Positions 15,239-21,760 of a DNA stretch of 35,251 bases are shown here, in pieces. Made by a program: the position numbers and the translations under genes. The stretch is from assembly GCF_000298195.1 (NCBI RefSeq), contig NZ_BAHC01000040.1, positions 1 through 35,251 of the forward strand, written 5' to 3'. A model generated the notes under the pieces. The model made no database searches. It was not told the DNA's origin and worked only from the letters and a program-made list of their open reading frames with translations. Each line of letters opens with the position of its first letter. The stretch's first letter is position 1. Source of the stretch: Gordonia rhizosphera NBRC 16068. Lineage in GTDB: Bacteria > Actinomycetota > Actinomycetes > Mycobacteriales > Mycobacteriaceae.

Positions 15239-15508
15239 ATGTCTACTATCGGGATAGCAGAACTGAGCCATCGCGGATCGGAGCTGGTCAGGATGGTGGA
15301 GCAGGACGGGGCCGAGTTTGATCTGACCAGACAGGGGCGAGACACCGGTGTAGTGCTCACCAGGAAGAGTCGGCTCAGGTCCGCTCCCACGGCCAAGGTG
15401 GTCGATCTGGCGGCTGTGTTGTCCGAGAACAGCCTCGACGAGAAACAGATCCAGTCGAGATTGGACGAGATAGAGCTGGGTCGGGATGATTCGGGTGACA
15501 TTGGGTGA
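15239..15508 (+). CDS. Phd/YefM-type antitoxin
   Basis: 89 residues from ATG 15239 (MSTIGIAELSHRGSELVRMVE). The pattern I-x-x-x-ELSHRGSELVRMVEQDG, then a short beta pair with DLTRQGRDTGVVLTRK, matches the Phd/YefM fold that dimerises and binds its own promoter. The C-terminal part (LSENSLDEKQIQSRLDEIEL) would be the flexible toxin-binding segment. No good ribosome binding site is present, so translation may be leaderless; an in-frame ATG at 15218 is the alternative. Its stop overlaps the toxin start (TGATG at 15506-15510), as in functional pairs, although the toxin itself is broken. Confidence 0.82.
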   Translation: MSTIGIAELSHRGSELVRMVEQDGAEFDLTRQGRDTGVVLTRKSRLRSAPTAKVVDLAAVLSENSLDEKQIQSRLDEIELGRDDSGDIG

Positions 15509-15690
15509 TGCTGATTCACCTTGACACCACTGTCCTCATGAGAGGAGGGTTGCCGGCCGGCTCGGCGCTCTCCGATTTGATGATCGCGGCGACGGCGATC
15601 CAGCATTCCGCGGCTCTCGCCACATACAAAGCCACAGACTTTGCCGGCCTCGGTGATGCATTGAAGGTAATAGACCTGAGTCGGACCTAG
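15508..15690 (+). pseudogene. VapC-type PIN toxin collapsed by an internal in-frame deletion
   Basis: Only 60 residues instead of the usual ~130. The beginning MLIHLDTTVLMR is the first strand of a PIN ribonuclease, with the first catalytic Asp. It then jumps within a few residues to ALSDLMIAATAIQHSAALAT and YKATDFAGL, the C-terminal PIN signature with the later catalytic Asp residues. The middle, including the second acidic residue and most of the core helices, is missing, while the frame is intact. The joint is near RGGLPAG (residues 13-19). The ATG overlaps the antitoxin stop. Loss of about 70 residues should abolish RNase activity; the peptide could still bind the antitoxin. Confidence 0.75.
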
Positions 15691-15703
15691 CGACCCGGGC
15701 CGG

Positions 15704-16393
15704 TCAGGTAGGCCCCGCACTCGCCGCCTTTGTGCGCGATCCCGCTTCCGTGTCCGGAGGATAGACCGCCCGGAGCAACTCGATGAGGCGCGGCAGCAGG
15801 CTCGAGTAGTTGCCTGTTCCCCAAGGTACGTTCGGCTCATTCGCAATCGTCTGACCGAGCGCACCGCTCATGAGGATGGACACGACACGCAACGCCTCGT
15901 CGGAATCGGCGCCGGGTCCGAGTTGACCCCGTGCGACGGCGTCGGCGAGCGCGCCGCGCTCCAATTTGGCCATCGCGAAGCTGTGTTCCATCGCCTCGTC
16001 GCTGGGCGCGAAGTTGGGTACGGGGCGGTAGAACATCAGTTGCGCGATCGGGTTGTTCTCCACCGACCAGCGCCCACTCGCGTCGAGCATCGCGTGTAAC
16101 GCGTCAAGCCCGGGTTCGGCCTGCTCGTTGGCGGCCTGCAATGCAGCCAGATGGGCGATTTGTCCGCGATTGAAGAGTGCGTCGTAGAGCGCCATCAGCG
16201 AGTCGAAGTACTTGTAGAGCGACGGTGGCTGCACGCCGAGGCGACGGGCAACCTCCGAGATGCTCAGCCCGTTGACCCCCTCCTCGGTCATCACCTGTTG
16301 AGCGATGTCGAGGATTTCCGCGATCGTCTGCTGGCGTCGCAACGCCCGGCGATCCGGACGCGGTGACCCGACGTCAACTGAGGTAGTGCTCAT
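15704..16393 (-). CDS. TetR-family transcriptional regulator
   Basis: 229 residues. The N-terminal DNA-binding domain spans about residues 18-65: AEILDIAQQVMTEEGVNGLS, then ISEVARRLGVQPPSLYKYFDS with the typical PSLYKYF recognition helix. The C-terminal ligand domain (about 70-215) resembles TetR_C_33/WHG-type domains. It is divergent from the SRPBCC gene across 102 bp, which contains an inverted repeat, so it probably represses that operon and itself. The effector is unknown; the neighbours suggest a small hydrophobic compound. Confidence 0.93.
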   Translation of the reverse strand: MSTTSVDVGSPRPDRRALRRQQTIAEILDIAQQVMTEEGVNGLSISEVARRLGVQPPSLYKYFDSLMALYDALFNRGQIAHLAALQAANEQAEPGLDALHAMLDASGRWSVENNPIAQLMFYRPVPNFAPSDEAMEHSFAMAKLERGALADAVARGQLGPGADSDEALRVVSILMSGALGQTIANEPNVPWGTGNYSSLLPRLIELLRAVYPPDTEAGSRTKAASAGPT

Positions 16394-16495
16394 GCAACGA
16401 AGACTACCACACGCTTCTGTTGACAGCTTTGGCTATAGGGCGTAGCTTTTGCTTACGCATTGATATGATCTACCCCACAACCTCAAGGAGATGCC
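16394..16495. promoter_or_regulatory. Divergent promoter/operator region between TetR and SRPBCC genes
   Basis: An imperfect palindrome with outer arms GCGTA (16440-16444) and TACGC (16454-16458) around GCTTTTGCT is the best TetR operator candidate. It is preceded by a related direct element (AGCTTTGGC at about 16426). An extended -10, TGA-TATGAT, lies at 16461-16469 just downstream of the palindrome. AAGGAG at 16485-16490 is the ribosome binding site, five bases before ATG 16496. A bound repressor would occlude the -35/-10 region. Confidence 0.55.
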
Positions 16496-17002
16496 ATGCC
16501 GATCAACAAGGGCCGATTCTGGCTGACCACCGACAGCCAGAGCGCGGCGATCGAAGCGACCGCGGACGATCTCTACAATCTCGTCTCCGACCTGCCCCGG
16601 ATGGGTGAATGGAGCCCGGAATGCGAGCGCGTCGAATGGCTCAACGGCACCACTCAGCCCGCCGAGGGTGCAGAGTTCATGGGCCACAACCGTGGCGGCC
16701 CGTTCAACAAGATGCGGTGGTCGCGACACGGCCGCGTGCTGACGGCCGACCCGGGCCGCGAGTTCGCGTTCATCACCGATGAAGGCGGCCGGGAATCCAC
16801 GGTATGGCGGTATACATTCGAGCCGGCCGGCACCGGAACTCGCGTCACCGAGTCGTATGACGTGCGCTGGATTCCGACGTGGGCCCGCATCGTCGACGTC
16901 CCGACCAACCGTCACCGCGAGCTCAACGAGGGAATGCGCCACACCCTGGCGCAGTTGAAGGCGCACGCCGAGACCGCCACCGTCGAACCCGATCCACGCT
17001 GA
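16496..17002 (+). CDS. SRPBCC-family (START-like) protein
   Basis: 168 residues, MPINKGRFWLTTDSQSAAIE at the start. The opening EATADDLYNLVSDLPRMGEWSPECERVEWLNG is the classic polyketide-cyclase/SRPBCC signature. It continues with GAEFMGHNRGGPFNKMRW, a beta-rich middle (TVWRYTFEPAGTGTRVTESYD) and a long C-terminal helix (LNEGMRHTLAQLKAHAE). These domains form a cavity binding a hydrophobic ligand; some are cyclases or aromatases, many only carry or sense. Strong RBS AAGGAG. It is the first gene after the TetR operator, 77 bp before the metallo-beta-lactamase-fold gene. Confidence 0.88.
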   Translation: MPINKGRFWLTTDSQSAAIEATADDLYNLVSDLPRMGEWSPECERVEWLNGTTQPAEGAEFMGHNRGGPFNKMRWSRHGRVLTADPGREFAFITDEGGRESTVWRYTFEPAGTGTRVTESYDVRWIPTWARIVDVPTNRHRELNEGMRHTLAQLKAHAETATVEPDPR

Positions 17003-17079
17003 ATCACCGAGTTCCGTTCTCCAACTGTATCTTTGCCAGTCGCACACACCATCCCACCCGACACCATCGGAGTTCCCTC

Positions 17080-17883
17080 ATGCTCACTTATCAGGCCGCC
17101 CCCGGCATTGACGTCATCTCCTCGCACACAGCTATCCCCGGTCTCGGCTTTGTGCCGATCAACGCGTTCGTTCTGCACGGAGCCGAGCCCATCCTCGTCG
17201 ACGCCGGCGCCATGGTCGACCGTGACGAGTTCATGACCACCCTGCGCACCGTCATCGACCCGGGTGATCTGCGGTGGATCTGGTTGACCCACCCCGACTT
17301 CGATCACATCGGTGCTCTGTCGCCCCTGCTCAGCGAGAATCCGCGGATCCGCGTCATCACGACCTTCCTGACCGTGGGCATCATGGGACTGTTTGATCCG
17401 CTACCCATGGACCGTGTGTACCTGCTCAACCCGGGCCAGCACCTCGAGGTGGGCGATCGCACGCTGCACGCGATCAAGCCGCCGGCATTCGACAACCCTG
17501 CCACCACCGGCTTCCTCGACAGCAAGACCGGCGGATTGTTCACGTCTGACTGCTTTGGCGCACTGCTGCAAGGACCTCCACCCGAAAGCGCAACCGATCT
17601 CGCGATGTCGGATCTGCGTGACGGCCAGGTGACCTGGGCGACGATCGATTCGCCGTGGCTCCACACCATCGAGTCGGACGTTCTTGCCCGCAGACTCGAC
17701 GACTTCCGCCGGATCGATGCGGCGACCGTGTTCAGCAGCCACCTGCCCCCGGCCCCCGGCCACATGCTCCGACATCTGATCACCTCGCTGCAGGCCGTCC
17801 CCGGGGCGCAACCCTTCAGCGCACCAGACCAAGCCGCGCTCGAGCAACTGTTCGCCCAGAATGTGTCAGGCAACGTCGGATAG
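17080..17883 (+). CDS. Metallo-beta-lactamase-fold protein with flavodiiron-like (ODP) metal motif
   Basis: 267 residues from ATG 17080; an upstream open frame is the shadow of the SRPBCC gene. The fold is shown by NAFVLHGAEPILVDAGAMVD, the metal motif WLTHPDFDHIGALSP, the strand GGLFTSDCFGALL and SSHLPPAPGHML. The canonical motif is H-x-H-x-D-H; here it is H-P-D-F-D-H, with an acidic residue in place of the second His. This is the arrangement of flavodiiron and oxygen-sensing ODP proteins, which bind two iron atoms (H-x-[E/D]-x-D-H). No flavodoxin domain follows. The protein may therefore bind oxygen, NO or peroxide, or be a hydrolase with altered metals. It probably forms an operon with the SRPBCC gene. 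Confidence 0.85.
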   Translation: MLTYQAAPGIDVISSHTAIPGLGFVPINAFVLHGAEPILVDAGAMVDRDEFMTTLRTVIDPGDLRWIWLTHPDFDHIGALSPLLSENPRIRVITTFLTVGIMGLFDPLPMDRVYLLNPGQHLEVGDRTLHAIKPPAFDNPATTGFLDSKTGGLFTSDCFGALLQGPPPESATDLAMSDLRDGQVTWATIDSPWLHTIESDVLARRLDDFRRIDAATVFSSHLPPAPGHMLRHLITSLQAVPGAQPFSAPDQAALEQLFAQNVSGNVG

Positions 17884-18075
17884 CCACAGTTGGCGCGCCA
17901 CCCGAGTGCTGCGGCCGGTTCGGCTCGGGTGTGCGCGTCGGCTGCCGAGGCGAGTAGGGCCAGCAGACTTCTGATTCAGGTCGCACACGCGAGCGACGAT
18001 GTGCACACTGTCAAGTACCGATACCGCAGGTGGTTCGGCGTCGCGTCACTTGGGCGAGCCGGGAGGAGCGTGCGA

Positions 18076-18723
18076 ATGGCAGCGCGATCTGAGCACCCCA
18101 GCCGTGCACGCCGAGTTCTGTCCATCGTCATCGCGGTTCTGTCCGTCGCCATCGTGGGATTGATCGTCATGGGCCTCCCCGGCGGTTGTTGCACGTTCTC
18201 GAGCGTCGACTCACCACTGCCGAACGGTGAGGGGATCGTCAACAACGACAGACCATTGACAAGCGACCAAGCCTACAGAGTGACGACGGCGGGCTCCACG
18301 ATCATCAAATCGATGGTCGACCCCATACTTGCGCTGGGCTTCCGGCCCCAGAAAGTCACACCACCCTCCGAGCGATGGAGCGGGTGTCAGGCTGCGCACC
18401 TGCAGATCTACAGCGATGGCAAGGACAACGGAGCGAAGTATGCCGCGGTGGTTCGATTCGAATCAGCCGGGTACGTACCGTTCTCAGCTCTCGAGCACGC
18501 TCTCGCGGCGGTACCCGGCGTCACGCTGCAGGGCGCCTCTGGTGAGTCGGGCGTGTTCACGGTCAGCGTGCACAGATCGACATCGAACCCTCGCTTCGCG
18601 GCGGTACAGGTTGTCAGTCCCTGCTATTTCATTCGCAAGATCCGGGGCAACGGCTCCGTCAGTTCCGACGACGTCGCGCTCGTGACCGGCTTCCTCAGCC
18701 GAGAGCTGGTCCTATCGTCCTGA
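18076..18723 (+). CDS. Membrane-anchored or exported protein, unknown function
   Basis: 215 residues from ATG 18076, placed 9 bases after GGAGG; the in-frame GTG at 18070 is too close to that site. A basic N-terminus (ARSEHPSRARRVLS) is followed by the hydrophobic segment IVIAVLSVAIVGLIVMGLPG. Directly after it comes GGCCTFSS, so either a single anchor helix or a lipoprotein-like signal, though the lipobox is not canonical. The outside domain has alpha/beta character (AYRVTTAGSTIIKSMVDPI; SGCQAAHLQIYSDGK; FTVSVHRSTSN) and cysteines that may pair. I do not recognise a family. It stands alone, convergent with the WS/DGAT gene. Confidence 0.65.
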   Translation: MAARSEHPSRARRVLSIVIAVLSVAIVGLIVMGLPGGCCTFSSVDSPLPNGEGIVNNDRPLTSDQAYRVTTAGSTIIKSMVDPILALGFRPQKVTPPSERWSGCQAAHLQIYSDGKDNGAKYAAVVRFESAGYVPFSALEHALAAVPGVTLQGASGESGVFTVSVHRSTSNPRFAAVQVVSPCYFIRKIRGNGSVSSDDVALVTGFLSRELVLSS

Positions 18724-18740
18724 CGCCACGAACGAACAAG

Positions 18741-18826
18741 TTCGTCCGCCTCCACTCGACTCGTCCCCCGTCTGCACGCGGACGATGAAAGCGATACCCG
18801 GCGGACGAGCGATACCCGGGGGACGA
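18741..18826. repeat. Copy B of the dispersed GCGATACCCG repeat, with a tandem 18-mer
   Basis: It lies between two convergent stops (18723 and 18832). It contains the 18-mer GCGATACCCGGCGGACGA (18791-18808) and again GCGATACCCGGGGGACGA (18809-18826), one mismatch apart. Its outer parts form inverted repeats: TCGTCCCCCG at 18761-18770 pairs perfectly with CGGGGGACGA at 18817-18826, and CGTCCGC (18743-18749) can pair with GCGGACG. A folded RNA from either strand could act as a bidirectional terminator here, but copy A is not in a terminator position. Confidence 0.75.
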
Positions 18827-18831
18827 GCGAG

Positions 18832-20286
18832 TCATACCACCCGACGGAGCACGCCCGGCGGCGCGTCGTCGTCCGCGGCCAGGGCGAGCACCTCACCGAA
18901 CCCCGCGACGAGGCAGTCGGCGAACAACTCGAGGTCGGTGATCGCGGCGCCGTCGGAGTTCAGTCCGATGCACCCGATGCCGTTGTGGGTGATCATCGTC
19001 GCCATCATGGCGCAGCCGGGCAGCGGCCCGAACGGGAACATGCGTTCCACCTTCGCGCCGGCAACATAGGTGTCCCAGGGGATTCCGGGCACGTTGCTGG
19101 CCTGGAGGTCGTTCTGGCTGGTCGTTCCGCTGAACTGCATCAGCACCGATCCGGGTAGCCAGGCCAGCACCGAACTGAGGGTGTTGAAGATGTCGACCGC
19201 GGGTTCGTGCCGGGCGACGCGCACCTGTTCGCGGATGGTGAGCACGCGTTCGAAGGGATCCGCGATGCCGACCGGGCCGGCGAGGCGACCCACCGCGATC
19301 CGGTTCCCGCCTGCCGGGTCCTCGGGCCGACGCACCGAGATCGGGATCGCGACCGGAATCGCGTCCACCGGAGCACCCATCTTCTCGTGGTAGAGGCGGA
19401 AGCCGCCGATGAGCCCGGCGAGATAGACGTCGTTGATCGATGCTTTCGTGGCCTTCGCGGCCGCCTTCAGATCGGTGAACGGCACCTCGAATGCACTGAA
19501 TCGCCACGAGAGGCTGCGGTTGGCGAGCAGTGGGGAGCCGGGTGGACTCACCATCCCGGCCACCCGGGGTACCGAACGTCCGTACCGCAGAGCGATACTC
19601 AACGCCTTGCGGGGATGTGCGAGGGCACGAATCCCCCAGATCGTGGTGTCGACGCGGTGCGGGATCCGTCCGATCTCCTCACCGAGCTGCCGGCGCAACA
19701 GGTCGAGAGTGCTGATGTTGACCGGGGCAGGGCTCGGCGGCTGCGGTTTGCTCGGATTGTGTTCGCGGGTCGGCGAATGTAGTTGGGCCAGTCCCATGAT
19801 CGCGCCCAATCCGTCCGTGAGTGCGTGATGGGCTTTCATGAAGTACGCGGCCTTCCCATCGGGCAGCCCCTCGATCAGAGTCCCCTCCCACGGAGGTCTG
19901 GCCGCGTCGAGCGCGGTCATCGCGAGCTGCTCACAGGTGGAGAGCAGCTCACGCATGCTGCCGTCCCCGCCGAGCCGGATACGCCGCATGTGGTAGTGCA
20001 GGTCGAAGTCGGGATCGACTGCCCAGCTGGGGGTTCCGGTGCCGAACGGCGAGTCGATCACGCGCTGGCGGAAACGCGGAGCCATCCGGCTCGCCCACTC
20101 GTGGGCGGCGACCAGCCGATCCCAGTCCGGATCGCAGTCGTAGATCTCCAACATGCAGATGGTGCCACGCATGCGGCGATCGGTGTCGCCGCGCCACATG
20201 ATGGTGTCCACCGCGCTCATATGTGGCTCGTTCGCCCAGTCCAGCGGGCGGTCGACATCGATGCCCGACTCGGCTCCGTCACTCAT
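18832..20286 (-). CDS. Wax ester synthase / diacylglycerol acyltransferase (WS/DGAT)
   Basis: 484 residues with the active-site motif HHALTDG at 153-159, where the second His is the catalytic base, and a second family motif near the C-terminus (ASNVPGIPWDTYVAGAKVERM). Early landmarks LDWANEPHMSAVDTIMWRGD and RFRQRVIDSPFG fit the family. The enzyme acylates diacylglycerol, or a fatty alcohol, with acyl-CoA to make storage lipid. It is the last gene of the operon: its ATG overlaps the stop of the acyltransferase gene by 8 bp, and GGGAGGAG precedes it. In mycobacteria the same order plsB2-plsC-DGAT exists. Association with the inner membrane or lipid droplets is expected. Confidence 0.93.
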   Translation of the reverse strand: MSDGAESGIDVDRPLDWANEPHMSAVDTIMWRGDTDRRMRGTICMLEIYDCDPDWDRLVAAHEWASRMAPRFRQRVIDSPFGTGTPSWAVDPDFDLHYHMRRIRLGGDGSMRELLSTCEQLAMTALDAARPPWEGTLIEGLPDGKAAYFMKAHHALTDGLGAIMGLAQLHSPTREHNPSKPQPPSPAPVNISTLDLLRRQLGEEIGRIPHRVDTTIWGIRALAHPRKALSIALRYGRSVPRVAGMVSPPGSPLLANRSLSWRFSAFEVPFTDLKAAAKATKASINDVYLAGLIGGFRLYHEKMGAPVDAIPVAIPISVRRPEDPAGGNRIAVGRLAGPVGIADPFERVLTIREQVRVARHEPAVDIFNTLSSVLAWLPGSVLMQFSGTTSQNDLQASNVPGIPWDTYVAGAKVERMFPFGPLPGCAMMATMITHNGIGCIGLNSDGAAITDLELFADCLVAGFGEVLALAADDDAPPGVLRRVV

Positions 20287-21760
20287 CTGCTGACTCCTCC
20301 CGCGATGCCGAATCCTCGGTGAACGCCTCGAGCGGCCAATCGGCGAGCGTGGTCACAAACATCTGCCGCACCTCCTCGGCATGGATGCCCATCTCCTCGG
20401 CCCGCCATCCGGTGGTGTCGACGGGCGGCAGGATCACCACCTCGACGGTGCCCGGCCTGATCAACTGCGAACCGCGCCACATCAATTCACCCACGTTGCG
20501 CAGTACCACCGGCACCACGGGAACCCCGGCTTGTGCGGCGATGTGGAACGGACCCTTCTTGAATGGTCCGATCCGTGGTGTCGCCGACCGTGTGCCCTCC
20601 GGGGCGACCACCAACGACTTCCCGTCCTCGCGGAGCGCTTTGACCGCCGGCGCCAACTGTTCGATCGCCCGGCTCGCGTCGGAGCGGTCGATGAACACCA
20701 TGCCGGCCTGATCGAGGATCTGTCCCAGCACGGGCACCCGCTGTGCCTCCTTCTTGGCCACCCCGGTCGCATCCGATCCGACGAGATGGAACATCACGGG
20801 CATGTCGAGCTTGGACTGGTGGTTGAACACGACAACACACGGCCGACCCGAGGCGAGGTACTCACCGCCGCTGAGCACCCGCACGTGCACCCCGGCCAGC
20901 GACAGTCCTACGGCGTTGCCCGTCGGTAGCGTCTCCATCAGCACGTCCGGATTGCGGCGCACCAGTCCGGCGGTGACACCGATTGCGGCAGAAGCGATGA
21001 ACGATCCATAGAAGGCGCTGGTACGGGCCAGCATGCCCACCCTGTTGTAGGTGGGGTTTTTCAGGTCGATGATCGGCCACCCACGAGCCTCGGCTTCCGC
21101 GCGCAGGACGCGGCGCGGCGAGACGGCGGCCGGATGCCCGACGGACTCCAGGTAGGGGATGTCCTCGTTGCCATCGCTGTAGGCGAACGACGCGCCCAGA
21201 TCGATCTCGTGCTCGCGCGCCAGGGCCCGCACGGCCGCTGCCTTGCCCGGCCCCCACAGTGGACGCCCGAGAATGTTGCCGGTGACCACCCCGTCGACGA
21301 CTTCGACATCGGTGGCCAGTGCATGATCGGCCTCGATCTCGCGGGCGATGGGCTCGATCTGGAACCGGGTGGCCGACGACGCGATGACGATCGTGTGGCC
21401 CATCTCCCGGTGTGCGCGCAGGATCTGCCACATCTGCGGTCGCAGCTTCGCCGCGGTCTCGTGTTTGAAGAGATACTCACCGAACTCGATCAGTTCGGCA
21501 TAGGTCTTGCCCGCGAACGTCGGTTTGGTGGCTTCGAGCACCGACGCGTAGTCCTGTTCGGTCACGACGCCGCGCAGCCCGATGAGCAGGAAGTCCGCGA
21601 GCTCGCCGAGCCCGAAATCCATGCTGCGTACTCGCGCCCGGATGATCGCCGATGCCGAGAATCCCTCGATGAGGGTGCCGTCGTAGTCGAAGAGGGCGGC
21701 AACCTTCTTGCCTGTCGGCGCGGAACGAATCGCGCGCATCCGGTCGGTGAACGCGCTCAT
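20279..21760 (-). CDS. plsC: HAD-IB phosphatase fused to 1-acyl-glycerol-3-phosphate acyltransferase (PlsC)
   Basis: 493 residues with two enzymes. Residues ~18-235 are a HAD-IB domain: motif I FDYDGT (Asp25, Asp27), motif II IVIASSATRFQ, and motif IV SDGNEDIPYL (195-204). Residues ~255-470 are a PlsC domain: NHQSKLD (His314...Asp319), FIDRSD, and PEGTRS (387-392). PlsC converts lysophosphatidate to phosphatidate; the HAD part could remove the phosphate to give diacylglycerol, a reasonable but unproven idea. I chose ATG 21760 because it gives an ATGA overlap with plsB and sits after AGGAGG. The product would feed directly into the downstream WS/DGAT. Confidence 0.93.
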   Translation of the reverse strand: MSAFTDRMRAIRSAPTGKKVAALFDYDGTLIEGFSASAIIRARVRSMDFGLGELADFLLIGLRGVVTEQDYASVLEATKPTFAGKTYAELIEFGEYLFKHETAAKLRPQMWQILRAHREMGHTIVIASSATRFQIEPIAREIEADHALATDVEVVDGVVTGNILGRPLWGPGKAAAVRALAREHEIDLGASFAYSDGNEDIPYLESVGHPAAVSPRRVLRAEAEARGWPIIDLKNPTYNRVGMLARTSAFYGSFIASAAIGVTAGLVRRNPDVLMETLPTGNAVGLSLAGVHVRVLSGGEYLASGRPCVVVFNHQSKLDMPVMFHLVGSDATGVAKKEAQRVPVLGQILDQAGMVFIDRSDASRAIEQLAPAVKALREDGKSLVVAPEGTRSATPRIGPFKKGPFHIAAQAGVPVVPVVLRNVGELMWRGSQLIRPGTVEVVILPPVDTTGWRAEEMGIHAEEVRQMFVTTLADWPLEAFTEDSASREESADE

